Numbered from the stretch's first letter, positions 25,384 through 35,156 are shown. The stretch is DNA of 48,456 bases from Micavibrio_A sp964539025 (GCA_964539025.1 CAZIFA010000012.1:1-48456), one strand, 5' to 3'. Program-made: numbers and translations. Notes: generated by a model not told the origin, from the sequence alone.

Positions 25384-27152
25384 GCATTCCACCTTAACCG
25401 GAAGGAGTTGACGATCACTATGACAGACGACCCCGACATTGCCAAGGCTGCAACAAAGGGCGTTACGAAGCCGCCTATGGCTAAAGGAATGGCAAACAAA
25501 TTGTAAACCACCGCCAATGTAAAATTCTGTTTTACGATTTTTTGAGCCATGCGGGCCGTTGCGTAAGCTTCATACACAGGCGACAGTTTACCGCCCATAA
25601 AGACGATATCCGCCGCATTTTGTGCCATGTCGATCGCGGTGCCGGGCGCCATGGAAACATGGGCGTCGGCCAAGGCGGGCGCGTCGTTGAGGCCATCGCC
25701 GACCATGAGTATTTTATGGTTTTGTTTTTTGAGGCTTTCCAGCCGTTCGAATTTGTCCGTGGGCAAGAGGCCCGCATAGTATTCCTCGATACCGCATTGT
25801 CTTGCCACCTGTTCCACGATCTCTATGCGATCGCCGGACAGGATAGCCGGATACAGGCCCGCCATTTTTAGCCGGGTTATCGTTTGCGGTGAATCTTCGC
25901 GCAAGATATCGGTAAAATAAAAAACCGTGCATTTTCCTGCACCGTCATCCAGCCAGAGTTCCGTTTTTCCGGTGGGCAGCGTATCCGCATTTCCACACCA
26001 ATCGCGGCTACCGAGACGAACGACCCTGCCGTCGTAAAGGCCCGCTATGCCGCGCCCTGCATATTCGCACACATCGGTCAAAGGCAAGGGTTCTATGGCG
26101 CAGGTTTTTGCAATGGCTTGTGAAAGAGGGTGGAGGCTGTGATGCGCGAGCGACGCCGCCAGATGAAGCGCGCTGGGCTCGTACACACCCTCAAGCGTCA
26201 GACATCCTTGTGTCAGAGTGCCGGTTTTATCCAGCAGAACCGTGTCGATTTCCGCAAGACGTTCCAGCGCGTCGCCCGCCTTGACGAGAATGCCGCGCCT
26301 GAGCAGCCTGCCCGTCGCCAGAACCTGCGCCACCGGCACGGCAAGCCCCAGCGCGCACGGACAGGTGATGATAAGAACGGTAACGGCGATCATCAAAGCC
26401 TGTTCCCACGCCATGCCGCCGATAAAAAACCAGTATAAGAACGACAACAGGGCGCAGCTATGCACTACGGGCGTATAGAGCTTTGCAGCGCGGTCGGCGA
26501 TACGCACGTACCGCGCCTGTCCCTGCTCCGCCTTTTCCATCAGCCGGACGATATCGGCCAGAAGGGAATTTTCGGCCTTCTTTACAACCTTTATCTGTAG
26601 AGGCGCAGCGAGATTGATCGTACCGGAATATAAAGCATCGCCGGGACCGATTTGACGCGGCAGCGTTTCACCTGTAACGAGCGCGGTGTCCACCTCACCC
26701 TGACCGTTCAGAACAATGCCGTCCGCAGGGATTTTTTCGCCCGCGGCGACCAGAACGAGATGGCCTTCCTCCAGATCGCGTATCGCGATGCGGCGGAGCT
26801 TGCCGTCTTCGGAAATCATGGCGAAGCCGGACAGCGAAGAAAGCAGATCGGTGGCCGTGGAGCGCGCGCTCTTCCTCGCGCGAAAATCCAGATAGCGCCC
26901 GATTAAAAGGAAGAAAATCAGCATGACGGCGGAATCGAAATAGGCGTGTTCGCCGTGCCGTGCGGTTTCATACAGGCTCATAATGCCCGCAATGGTTATG
27001 CCTATATCTATGCCCATAGGACAGACCTGCACGCAGGCCGTACAATCTATACAGTGGCCGTGGTTCAGCCATTCATCGCCTTTTTTATGCTTGCCGCGCG
27101 GTTCGCCGCGCTTTTCGTCATAGCCGATAATCAGCGTGTCCTTGTCGAACAT
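25380..27152 (-). pseudogene. ccoI: CcoG-CcoI chimera: Cu-transporting P-type ATPase lacking its N-terminus
   Basis: The first 50 or so codons are the C-terminal ferredoxin region of CcoG/FixG (FDKDTLIIGYDEKRGEPRG, then CIDCTACVQVCPMGIDI). From there the frame continues directly into CcoI/FixI at a membrane helix (YETARHGEHAYFDSAVMLIF). It keeps the actuator loop (VTGETLP), the CPCALGLAVP membrane motif, the phosphorylation site DKTGTL and the hinge GDGLNDAPALAD. The missing parts are the rest of CcoG, all of CcoH, and the CcoI metal-binding domain with its first helices. The junction lies near 27001-27012. CcoI normally supplies copper for the cbb3 centre. The open frame and preserved motifs suggest a recent deletion, although the fused protein might still be made. 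Confidence 0.85.
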
Positions 27153-27345
27153 GGCGGACTGGAACCGCGCATACGGGCCACGCGGGATAGACGACGAAGT
27201 ACCATACCGACCAGACGATGGTCACCAGGAACACCCACAACCACCAGCGCGGCAACGGGTTGTTGAGTTCCTTCAAACCGTCCCATTCATGACCCGTGGT
27301 TTCAACGCCAGTGACAGAATCAATTTCTTTGTTGTTATCGTTCAT
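27118..27345 (-). pseudogene. ccoP: ccoP remnant: N-terminal anchor only, fused out of frame to ccoG
   Basis: The frame begins MNDNNKEIDSVTGVETTGHE and has the CcoP-specific ELNNPLPRWWLWVFLVTIVW and the helix end YFVVYPAWP. It then leaves CcoP at about 27172-27180. The DNA beyond encodes, in another frame, CcoG sequence (PYARFQSAMFDKDTL), while the ccoP frame runs 18 more codons to a stop. Both cytochrome c domains with their CxxCH motifs are absent, so no electron-transfer subunit is made here. It starts inside the end of ccoQ (overlap of 11 bases), as in intact operons. Confidence 0.85.
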
Positions 27346-27493
27346 CGCGATTCTCCTCGAGCGGAATACGGCTAAAGTTTTTATACAGAGCTTTCGTGCC
27401 CGGACGGAACACCCAGAGGCAATTAGCGCAGAAGAACACAAAAAAGAAGATAAGACCGATTAGGCCTGCGTGATGTGCAAGAAAATCCATCAT
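27335..27493 (-). CDS. ccoQ: cbb3-type oxidase subunit CcoQ
   Basis: This 52-residue protein has one membrane helix (about residues 9-29, IGLIFFFVFFCANCLWVF) and a short basic tail with FRPGTKALYKNFSRIPLEEN. CcoQ stabilises the CcoNO-CcoP interaction. It starts at the double ATG overlapping the ccoO stop (27490-27493), and its end overlaps the ccoP start, which is the normal ccoNOQP spacing. The gene itself looks intact. Confidence 0.88.
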   Translation of the reverse strand: MMDFLAHHAGLIGLIFFFVFFCANCLWVFRPGTKALYKNFSRIPLEENRDER

Positions 27494-28233
27494 GGCGTGG
27501 CATCCTCCACTTTCTCGCCGGATTCGAAATCAACCATCGTGCCCAGAACCTGAAGATAGGCCACCAACGCGTCCATTTCGGAAACCATGCCCGCCTGACC
27601 GTCAAAGTCCCGTGCGTTCACTTTTTCGCCGTAACGTTCTTGAAGACCACCGATATCCGTTGCCATTTGACCCGAAGCCTGCGCCACTGCGTCTTTTCCG
27701 GCAAATTCGATCATCTCGTCCGTGTAGGGAACGCCCAGCGTGCGAAGCGTTTGCATGTGGTTGCCGATATCATGCAGACGCACGCCCTTATACATCAGGA
27801 ATTCATAAGACGGCATGATGGATTCGGGCACGACATCGCGGGGTTCCATGAGGTGCGCCGTGTGCCATTCATCCGAATACCGGCCGCCAACACGCGCGAG
27901 ATCCGGACCCGTGCGTTTCGATCCCCACAGGAACGGATGATCGTACATGCTTTCCGCCGCAAGCGAGTAATGGCCGTACCGGACGACCTCGTCGCGCAGA
28001 GGCCGGATTTGCTGGGAATGGCAGACCGCACAGTTTTCGCGGACATAAATATTTTGTCCCGCAAGTTCCAGCGGCGTATAGGGACGCACGCCTTTTACAG
28101 GCTCGATCACCGTTTCCATTCTGAACAACGGAATTATTTCAATGATACCGCCGATCAAAACCGTGACGATGATAAACGCCAGCAGAAGAAGCGAATTCTT
28201 TTCCAGCTTTTCGTGTTTGTTCATCCAGCTCAT
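27490..28233 (-). CDS. ccoO: cbb3-type cytochrome c oxidase subunit II (monohaem cytochrome c)
   Basis: This 247-residue protein has an N-terminal membrane anchor (NSLLLLAFIIVTVLIGGIIE). The periplasmic cytochrome c domain has the single haem motif CAVCHSQQIRP (C-x2-CH, about residues 68-72) and a Met-ligand region. Family stretches such as ESMYDHPFLWGSKRTGPDLA and WHTAHLMEPRDVVPESIMPS are present. Length is normal. The ATG lies four bases inside the end of ccoN. It is the only full-length catalytic-complex subunit left in the locus, and its partners CcoN and CcoP are truncated. Confidence 0.93.
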   Translation of the reverse strand: MSWMNKHEKLEKNSLLLLAFIIVTVLIGGIIEIIPLFRMETVIEPVKGVRPYTPLELAGQNIYVRENCAVCHSQQIRPLRDEVVRYGHYSLAAESMYDHPFLWGSKRTGPDLARVGGRYSDEWHTAHLMEPRDVVPESIMPSYEFLMYKGVRLHDIGNHMQTLRTLGVPYTDEMIEFAGKDAVAQASGQMATDIGGLQERYGEKVNARDFDGQAGMVSEMDALVAYLQVLGTMVDFESGEKVEDATP

Positions 28234-29231
28234 GCCGAGGCTCCTTGCAGTTCCATGTTCGTTTCTTTTTGGTTGATATCGCCGCGGATGGTGCGCCAGA
28301 AATTGTAGACCATCACCAGGGCACCCGCGAGATAGAGCACGCCGCCCAGCACGCGGATGATGTAGTACGGTTTCATGGCCATGACCGTTTCGACGAAAGA
28401 ATATTGCAAGAAGCCCATGGAGTCATAGGAACGCCACATCAGACCCTGCATAATCCCAGCGACCCACATGGCGGTGATATAGAAAACGATTCCGAGCGTT
28501 GCTATCCATAGATGGAGACTGACGAGCTTTGTTGAATAGAGGCGTTCACGATTCCAAAGCCGGGGTACGAGATAGTAAAGAGCACCGAAGGTAATAAAGC
28601 CGTTCCAGCCGAGTGCGCCGGAATGCACGTGCCCGATCGTCCAGTCCGTATAATGCGAAAGTGAATTAACCGCGCGAATTGACATCAAGGGCCCTTCAAA
28701 CGTCGCCATACCGTAAAAGGCGAGCGCGATAATCATGAATTGCAGGATAGGATCTTCGCGCAGTTTGTGCCACGCGCCCGAAAGCGTCATGACGCCGTTG
28801 ATCATCCCACCCCAAGAAGGCATCCATAGCATGATCGAAAAAGTCATGCCGAGCGTCTGTGCCCAGTCGGGTAATGCCGTGTAATGCAAATGGTGCGGCC
28901 CCGCCCAGATATAGATAAATATCAGGGACCAGAAGTGCACGATGGACAGGCGATACGAATAGATCGGACGATTGGCCTGTTTCGGTATGAAGTAGTACAT
29001 CATGCCTAAAAAGCCTGCAGTGAGGAAAAATCCTACTGCATTGTGGCCGTACCACCATTGCACCATCGCGCTTTGCACGCCTGCCAGCGCGGAATAGCTT
29101 TTTACGCCGACGATGCTTACGGGCAAGGCCGCCGCATTACCGAGGTGCAGCACCGCCACCGTGATGATAAAGGCGAGATAAAACCAGTTGGCGACGTAAA
29201 GATGGGGTTCCTTACGTTTGATGATCGTCAT
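28230..29231 (-). pseudogene. ccoN: ccoN remnant: cbb3 oxidase catalytic subunit lacking its N-terminal third
   Basis: The frame carries the C-terminal ~330 residues of CcoN with many catalytic features: VQWWYGHNAVGFFLTAGFLG, the CuB ligands in IWAGPHHLHYTALPDWAQTL, and the haem ligands in SHYTDWTIGHVHSGALGWNG. It begins abruptly at RKEPHLYVANWFYLAF, where CcoN normally has some 140 further residues, including the first low-spin-haem histidine. The DNA beyond about 29231 belongs to the adjacent element on the other strand. A functional oxidase cannot be expected. The motifs that remain are undamaged, so truncation looks recent. Confidence 0.85.
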
Positions 29232-29239
29232 CAGGTAAT

Positions 29240-29704
29240 ATGGCCGCTTTTTTCCTGAGCAAAGAACTGGTTGATAAAACAATCTCTGGTGTCCATGAGA
29301 ACATGGCCATAAAGGTCATGCTGGATGCGGTAGAGCAATATCATATACGGATTTTGTTTGCACAGCATGATCCCAAACCGTTTCATGACGCACTTCTCAA
29401 AGATTGCCCCTATGTCGCATTGATCGGAGACGATGATCCAGCGAAGGGGCCAGAAGGTTTCCACCCCGAATCCTTGCAGGAATTGATCCGAAACATTGGC
29501 TATGCCGTTATTATGTCGGGTACGCCGAATGTCGATCTTTATCGGCTTATGAGCCTGATCCCATCCTTCTTGCGTATCAACGCGCTGATTGTCGAAACCC
29601 TTCCCGAACAAGAGAGGGCATGGTCTGATTTTATCAGGAGCGAAAATCCAGAAATGCACCTGATGATCCATTCCCCTGTTTCTAAAAAGACGGGGTGCAT
29701 ATAA
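29240..29704 (+). CDS. Unrecognised 154-aa protein preceding the primase-helicase (possibly N-truncated)
   Basis: I recognise no family. The soluble, acidic protein has alternating alpha/beta-like stretches (AIKVMLDAVEQYHIRILFAQ, YVALIGDDDPAKGPEGFHPE, IGYAVIMSGTPNVDLY). This gives the impression of a Rossmann-like or nucleotide-handling fold, but without a clear motif. The ATG at 29240 has no ribosome-binding site and lies exactly where the ccoN remnant stops on the other strand, so the true N-terminus may have been lost at that junction. Its stop overlaps the start of the primase-helicase (TAATG), indicating translational coupling and a role in the same replication module. Confidence 0.65.
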   Translation: MAAFFLSKELVDKTISGVHENMAIKVMLDAVEQYHIRILFAQHDPKPFHDALLKDCPYVALIGDDDPAKGPEGFHPESLQELIRNIGYAVIMSGTPNVDLYRLMSLIPSFLRINALIVETLPEQERAWSDFIRSENPEMHLMIHSPVSKKTGCI

Positions 29705-32088
29705 TGCCGCTGAATCTCGCACAATACCAAAACGTAGATATTGCCTTCATTGCGAAAGTGTTGAACGAGCGTATTCATGATCTGGCGTTGCATCTTCTGG
29801 GGCAACCCAACAAGGCTTTGAGCACACCCGCGCAATTGCGGTATGGGCACAAGGGAAGTCTTGCCGTTGATATTGCCGGAGACAAGACGGGTCAATGGTT
29901 CGACCATGAAGAGGGCATTGGCGGCGATGCGCTCAAACTTGTCTGCCATAAGATGAATTTGAAGAATGGCGACGCCTGTGAATGGGCGAAGCAATGGTTC
30001 GGCCTCTATCCAAAAACCGCGATAAAGGGTGCGGCGAAAACTCCGGATATCCTGAAAACCTGCATTCCTGTCGCCGGAACCCCCGCCGAAACCTATTTAC
30101 GGAAGCGCGGCATTATCAAAGCTGTTCCAGATTGCCTTTCCTATCGCCCCAATGCTTTCGGTAAATATGGTGCATTGGTTGCCAAATCCACCGACGAGCG
30201 CGGCAATGTGCTGGCTGTGCAACAAATCTATATCACGGATAACGGTGAAAAAGCCCCCGTATCCGTTGGCAAGCGCACGAACAAGGCCGTCGAGAAATGG
30301 GCCGAAAAATCTGCCGTTCGTTTGGTGGGATCATTGCCTGTAGTTTTGGCCGAAGGCGTGGAAACGGCTCTCTCCATCTGGCAGGAAACGGGGCGCGAAA
30401 CCTGGGCTTGCCTTGGCCTCCATAATATCGGCAACGCGCCCCTGCCGCCAGACGCTGGCGTTACGGTGGCCCGTGACGGCGATATCAAGGGCAGCAAGGC
30501 TGATATCCGGATTCAAAAAGAAATGGAAAAACTGGCAAGACGCGGTTTTACCGTATCCGTGGCAACGCCACAACAAAACATGGATTTTAACAGTCTTCTC
30601 TGTAAGGGTTCCAGAGAAGAAGTGCGTGCCCTGATCGAGACAGCGGAACTTTTCAAAACTCCTTTTGGCTTCCGTGATCAGGCGCACGCACTCTTTATTG
30701 GCTCCGACGTGGAGATTTCCGCCCGCGTTCGGGATGATCTGATCGCCCGTCATGGAAAGATCATTCATGCCGAAGGACAATTCTGGCGATATGGGGCAGC
30801 CCATTGGGACATGATCCCCGATCATGAATTGCGGTTGGCAACACATATGTATGACGGAGCGGAATACCAAACGCCGAAGGGGGAACCGAGCCGCGTCAAA
30901 CTGGGCAAGGCCCGCGTTGATTCCATCCTGAATGAACTGGCTGTTCTGGTGACGGAAGAGGAATTCTTCACAAACGCGCCTGTCGGGATCAATTGCGCCA
31001 GCGGGTTTATTCGGTTTTCGGGGGACGGCGTACCGACCCTTGAACCCCATGACCGTGACCATCGTTGCCGCCACACCTTGCCTGGACGATGGAGTCCTGA
31101 CCAGGAAAAACATAGGCCGGACGACCCATTGCTGAACCAACTTCTGAAAGGCGCGTTTCATGACGACGAGGACGCACCCCAGAAGAAATTGCTTCTGGCA
31201 GAAGTGTGCGGAGCGGCGGCGTTGGGATACGCCACAAAATTGTTGCAACCCCGCGCCGTGATTTTGAAAGGCGAGAAAGCGGAGAACGGCAAGAGCCAGA
31301 TTTTGGATCTTGCCCGTGGATTGTTGCCCTTATCCGCTATCAGTTCTGTGACCGCCGCCCGCATGGGGGATGAGCGGCATGTGATCGGGCTGATCGGAAA
31401 ATTGCTCAATGCCAGCGATGAATTGTCGTCATCATCCGCGATTGCATCCGAAACCTTTAAGGCGATTATCACGGGCGAACCTGTCGATGGGCGGGATGTC
31501 TATAAAAGCCGAATCGAATTCCGCCCTCTGGCACAACATATCTTTGCGACCAACACTCTGCCGCCGTTTCAGGGTGGGATGGATCGCGGGGTGCAACGCC
31601 GGCTTCTGGTGATCACCTTCAACCGTATCATTCCGCTGGAAGAACGGATTGAATCCATCGGACGGCGCATTGCCGCCGAGGAATCGGATTTGCTTCTAGA
31701 ATGGGCCGTGGAAGGCGCGTCCCGTTTGATCCGGCAGCGCAATTTTACCATCCCGCCATCGAGCAAGATTGCGCTGACCGATTGGATTTTAGGGGCAGAT
31801 CCGGTTCTGGCGTGGCTGGATGCCTGTGTCACGATCAAACCCCATTCCGGCAATTATCCCTGCCTGACCACCCGCGAGGCGTATGACAGTTTTCGTAGCT
31901 GGGCCGTGGCCGAAGGTTTCAAGAATGACAAGTTGCCCGCCATCAATGGCTTTGTGCAACGTGTGCAGGCGAATGCGCCGGGGCTTGAGCATAAACGAAC
32001 AAAGGACGGGCGGTATTTTCTGGGCATGATCATCACCCGCACTGCTCATTCCTTGTCTTCCGCGCCTTACACCTCAAGCAGATGGTGA
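29704..32088 (+). CDS. Phage/plasmid (P4-type) Toprim primase - SF3 helicase
   Basis: This 794-residue replication protein joins two domains. The N-terminal part has a DNA-primase-like region with WFDHEEGIGGDALKLV. A Toprim domain follows, with acidic residues in VVLAEGVETALS (213-224) and TVARDGDIKGSKA (254-266). The C-terminal part is a D5/P4-type superfamily 3 helicase: Walker A GEKAENGKS (523-531), Walker B KLLNASDEL (566-574), motif C QHIFATNTLPP (611-621) and an arginine pair in GVQRRLLV. Such proteins prime and unwind DNA for satellites, prophages and plasmid-like integrated elements. I used the ATG at 29704, overlapping the previous stop. It is the best evidence that the region is, or was, a self-replicating element. 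Confidence 0.92.
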   Translation: MPLNLAQYQNVDIAFIAKVLNERIHDLALHLLGQPNKALSTPAQLRYGHKGSLAVDIAGDKTGQWFDHEEGIGGDALKLVCHKMNLKNGDACEWAKQWFGLYPKTAIKGAAKTPDILKTCIPVAGTPAETYLRKRGIIKAVPDCLSYRPNAFGKYGALVAKSTDERGNVLAVQQIYITDNGEKAPVSVGKRTNKAVEKWAEKSAVRLVGSLPVVLAEGVETALSIWQETGRETWACLGLHNIGNAPLPPDAGVTVARDGDIKGSKADIRIQKEMEKLARRGFTVSVATPQQNMDFNSLLCKGSREEVRALIETAELFKTPFGFRDQAHALFIGSDVEISARVRDDLIARHGKIIHAEGQFWRYGAAHWDMIPDHELRLATHMYDGAEYQTPKGEPSRVKLGKARVDSILNELAVLVTEEEFFTNAPVGINCASGFIRFSGDGVPTLEPHDRDHRCRHTLPGRWSPDQEKHRPDDPLLNQLLKGAFHDDEDAPQKKLLLAEVCGAAALGYATKLLQPRAVILKGEKAENGKSQILDLARGLLPLSAISSVTAARMGDERHVIGLIGKLLNASDELSSSSAIASETFKAIITGEPVDGRDVYKSRIEFRPLAQHIFATNTLPPFQGGMDRGVQRRLLVITFNRIIPLEERIESIGRRIAAEESDLLLEWAVEGASRLIRQRNFTIPPSSKIALTDWILGADPVLAWLDACVTIKPHSGNYPCLTTREAYDSFRSWAVAEGFKNDKLPAINGFVQRVQANAPGLEHKRTKDGRYFLGMIITRTAHSLSSAPYTSSRW

Positions 32089-32145
32089 CGCGCAACCTTG
32101 GTAAAAATGACGCGATTTTAACCGTAAACCCATGGAGATGCTGAG

Positions 32146-32322
32146 ATGACGGACAAACCGAAGAAACCAGATGAGCTTATAAGAAATTTGGTCTTTAAAC
32201 CTTTTCTTATCTACCCCTTATATAGAAAGGATGAGGGCGGGGTGCGACATCCCAGCATTTTCAATCGCGTAGATATACTTTCTGCGACAATTTCGCGTCA
32301 TAAAGCAACACCGGAAAAATGA
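32146..32322 (+). CDS. Small 58-aa protein downstream of the primase-helicase
   Basis: A basic protein (MTDKPKKPDELIRNLVFKPF, then a Tyr/Arg/Lys-rich middle and VDILSATISRHKATPEK). GGAG lies at a suitable distance before the ATG at 32146. It is 57 bp after the primase-helicase stop. The size and basic charge would suit a small DNA-associated accessory factor of the element, but I recognise no family. Given its length, chance cannot be excluded; the ribosome-binding site and operon position favour a gene. Confidence 0.5.
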   Translation: MTDKPKKPDELIRNLVFKPFLIYPLYRKDEGGVRHPSIFNRVDILSATISRHKATPEK

Positions 32323-32420
32323 TTTTCACAACACGATGACAGGCCGTGTCGCCGTCTGTCGGGATATTGCCGCCCGTTGGCGGTATAAAAACACACACAT
32401 ATATATAAATGGAGAAAAGT

Positions 32421-33137
32421 ATGTTTAAAAAACTTGAAACTGAACAGAAACTGGAAGAAACAACGGAGTTGTTTAAATCAATCGATACCTACCTCGAAAA
32501 CCAGAGAAAGGTATCAGAAGCATTGGCAACACTGGACGATAAAATGTTGCAATCAGAAGGCAAGCATAAGGATTATATCCAGACGATGGGTGTCATTGAG
32601 GCCAAACGACTGCTGGGTCAAGCCACAAACAAGGAAGAAAAGTCCCTGAATGTCAGCTTGACCGACATCCGTGATGAGAAGGATCGTCTGCAATCTGCCA
32701 AGGTCACGCTTGAAAAGCAATCTGAAATCATGCAGCAAGAAGCAAGTGAACAATCTGAGAATGCCGCATATATTCTGACTCCGCTCGCCCGCGCCATCGA
32801 AAGTGAACTGGAAGAGGAATTGAGAGAGGCCGCCGCCAGGATCACATCCGTTGTGAACAGACTTCATGCTCTTTATGAAGGCATGGACTTTGATACGAGC
32901 GGACGCCAAATCTATAAAATGGATATCCCCTCTATCATGAATGGCGAAAACCTGTTTAAGCCGCCAACACTTTATCATGCAAGTCTTGGCGAGGAATATA
33001 CCAAGCCCTGGAAAAGCGATGCCGAAGCTTTGAGTCTGTATCAAAGGGTGCAGGGCTTTGGGATGAGCTATAAAAAAATCAAGCGCCTGGAGCGGCAGGC
33101 CGAACGTGCGGAGAGTAGAGCCGTTGCCGCCGCATGA
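32421..33137 (+). CDS. Coiled-coil protein of the mobile element (238 aa)
   Basis: The charged sequence has long heptad-like stretches in its N-terminal 130 residues (for example LFKSIDTYLENQRKVSEALA and SEIMQQEASEQSENAAYILT). It continues with a helical segment ELEEELREAAARITSVVNRL and ends in a basic helix (YKKIKRLERQAERAESRAVA). I chose the ATG at 32421, since GGAG stands 8-9 bases upstream; the ATG at 32409 has no such site. No membrane segment or known catalytic motif is visible. It could be a structural or partition-type accessory protein of the element. No function is claimed. Confidence 0.75.
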   Translation: MFKKLETEQKLEETTELFKSIDTYLENQRKVSEALATLDDKMLQSEGKHKDYIQTMGVIEAKRLLGQATNKEEKSLNVSLTDIRDEKDRLQSAKVTLEKQSEIMQQEASEQSENAAYILTPLARAIESELEEELREAAARITSVVNRLHALYEGMDFDTSGRQIYKMDIPSIMNGENLFKPPTLYHASLGEEYTKPWKSDAEALSLYQRVQGFGMSYKKIKRLERQAERAESRAVAAA

Positions 33138-33323
33138 GATTGACGTGCATAAAAAGCATCGACATATCAGCTATTTAAAAGGTACTTCCCGGCCGAAAAC
33201 GTATAAGGGCGGGCGAGGTGCGGCCTATTTGTAGCGTCTGTAACCTAAAGCGGGTTACAGGTTACGCGTACGGTTACAGGTACGCCTTGAAAACATACAG
33301 AAATAAAAGAGAATTATGAGCAA

Positions 33324-33359
33324 AGAAGTAAAGATGCTGTCGTAAGCATCTTTACTTCT
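33324..33359. terminator. Perfect 15-bp hairpin between the coiled-coil gene and metRS
   Basis: AGAAGTAAAGATGCT (33324-33338) and its exact complement (33345-33359) flank a 6-nt loop, 28 bp past the metRS stop on the minus strand. The stem is AT-rich with little T tract, so terminator function on either strand is plausible but not certain. Just upstream (33238-33286) the motif GTTACAGG or its complement recurs around CTGTAACCTAAAGCGGGTTA. I see no gene in 33138-33387. Confidence 0.5.
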
Positions 33360-33387
33360 CTATCCAGTTGTTAAGGGCTCGGCCCGC

Positions 33388-35112
33388 CTACGCGCCTTTA
33401 TATGCAAGTTTCGGCGCTGAAACGTTGTTATTCTGACCGGAATATCTCGCTTCTAAGGCTTCAATTTCAGGATCTTCAAGTCTTCTAAACAAAAGTCCAG
33501 GATTCTCAAATTCAGTTCCGCCCTTCATGGCCTTTAGATCTGCTCTGGCATCCTTTATCCATCCTTCTACGTTAACATTGATGGCTTCACCCAGTTTGTT
33601 AGCGGTAAATGGAATGATGGGCTTGGACAATATTGCCATCATGCGGATGATATTAAAGGCAAAATTAATGCTGGCTTCCGCCCTTGCAGGATCGGTTTTA
33701 ATGGCTGTCCATGGCGCGGCTTCGGCCACATATTCATTACCGAGCGTCCAAATATGTCGCAGAGCCTCTGTTCCTTTCCTGAAATTCAACTGTCCCATTT
33801 GCTGCGAATAATCATCAATGGCTTCTTGGAAGCGACCCGCGTAGGCTTCTTCCAAAGGTGTCCAGTTCGCAGCAGCAGGAACTCGACCTTCAAACTTTGA
33901 CTCTGTAAACTTGAGAACACGATTAATGAAGTTCCCGAACACGTTTCCTAAATCTTTGTTTATCACCGTCTGAAAATCCTGCCATGTGAATGTCGAGTCC
34001 GATCCTTCTGGTGATCTTGCTACAAGGTAATATCTCCAGTAATCAGCTGGCAGAATTTCCAAGGCCTCTCCGGTAAAAATACCTCGCTTCTGTGATGTAG
34101 AGAACTTCTGGCCGTAATAATTTAACCAGTTGAAGCCTTTCAGGTAGTCCACTTTCTTCCACGGTTGTTCAGTTGCAATTTCAGATGCAGGGAAGCTCAC
34201 CGTATGAAAGGGAATATTGTCTTTAGCCATAAACTGGACATAGTAGACGCTGTCATCAACATCGTACCAGTAATCTTTCCAATTCCGCTCTTCCGGTTTT
34301 TCGTCTGACCATTCCTTTGTAGCTGCAATGTAACCAATTGGTGCATCAAACCAGACATAAAAAACCTTGCCTTCCAACCCTTCGACATTCGCGGGCACGC
34401 CCCAATTTAGATCACGCGTAATACAACGATCTTGCAAACCTTCATCAAGCCATTTTTTAGCGATAGATTTTACGAGGTTCGGCCAGCTTTTTTGCTCTTC
34501 AACCCATGCCCTTACAGGCTCGGATAGTCTAGAAAGTTGCAAGAAAAGGTGTTTTGTCTCGCGGATTTCGAGATTGGTGCTTCCAGAAATTGCCGAGCGC
34601 GGATTCACAAGGTCCTCGGGGTCAAGAACAGTGGTACAACTTTCACACTGGTCGCCTCTTGCGTTGTCATACCCACATTTAGGGCATGAGCCTACAACAA
34701 ATCTATCTGGCAAAAATCGATTATCATCAATCGAAAAAATCTGGCGCATGGAACGAATATCAGCATACCCGTTTCGAATAATGGCTTGCGCAAAGGCTTG
34801 GGTTAGCTCTTTGTTCTGTGGCCTTGATGTTCGACCAAAATGATCAAACTCTAAACCAAAACCATCATATATCGCTTTTTGCTTATTATATTGTTGGTCA
34901 CAAAAATCGGCCACATCTAACCCTGCTTCTTGAGCAGCAATCTCAGCAGGAGTACCATGATCATCTGTAGCCGATATAAATAACACGTTATGACCGCTTT
35001 GACGTAAGTAGCGGGTATAAACATCTGCCGGCAAAAGCGAACCAGCGAGATTCCCTAAATGCTTAATACCATTAATGTATGGCAGAGCACTTGTTACGAG
35101 ATATTTTTTCAT
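33388..35112 (-). CDS. metG: Methionyl-tRNA synthetase (accessory copy in island)
   Basis: The class I synthetase charges tRNA-Met. The 574-residue product has the HIGH-equivalent HLGN (18-21, in PYINGIKHLGNLAGSLLPAD) and a zinc knuckle CPKCGYDNARGDQCESC (Cys143, 146, 156, 159). It also has the Met-pocket region, a KMSKS-equivalent KFSTS at 336-340, and an all-alpha anticodon domain to the end. The variant KFSTS and the overall sequence resemble a MetRS type found in rhizobia and relatives and not a duplicate of E. coli MetRS. It lies in low-GC cargo with its own promoter (35157-35185). A housekeeping metG is expected elsewhere. This copy may give resistance to a MetRS inhibitor or supply Met-tRNA to a neighbouring pathway (inference). 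Confidence 0.93.
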   Translation of the reverse strand: MKKYLVTSALPYINGIKHLGNLAGSLLPADVYTRYLRQSGHNVLFISATDDHGTPAEIAAQEAGLDVADFCDQQYNKQKAIYDGFGLEFDHFGRTSRPQNKELTQAFAQAIIRNGYADIRSMRQIFSIDDNRFLPDRFVVGSCPKCGYDNARGDQCESCTTVLDPEDLVNPRSAISGSTNLEIRETKHLFLQLSRLSEPVRAWVEEQKSWPNLVKSIAKKWLDEGLQDRCITRDLNWGVPANVEGLEGKVFYVWFDAPIGYIAATKEWSDEKPEERNWKDYWYDVDDSVYYVQFMAKDNIPFHTVSFPASEIATEQPWKKVDYLKGFNWLNYYGQKFSTSQKRGIFTGEALEILPADYWRYYLVARSPEGSDSTFTWQDFQTVINKDLGNVFGNFINRVLKFTESKFEGRVPAAANWTPLEEAYAGRFQEAIDDYSQQMGQLNFRKGTEALRHIWTLGNEYVAEAAPWTAIKTDPARAEASINFAFNIIRMMAILSKPIIPFTANKLGEAINVNVEGWIKDARADLKAMKGGTEFENPGLLFRRLEDPEIEALEARYSGQNNNVSAPKLAYKGA

Positions 35113-35156
35113 ATTAGCCCACTTAATTATTGTTTTTGCACTACGGTCAGGAGGCG

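Noticed and set aside
25380..27152. General copper exporter (CopA) identity for the P-type ATPase
   Set aside because: Overlap with ccoS, the preceding CcoG segment and the helix sequence YETARHGEHAYFDS place it as CcoI of a cbb3 locus.
30331..31248. 305-codon minus-strand frame
   Set aside because: Antisense shadow of the primase-helicase, whose Toprim and Walker motifs are on the plus strand.
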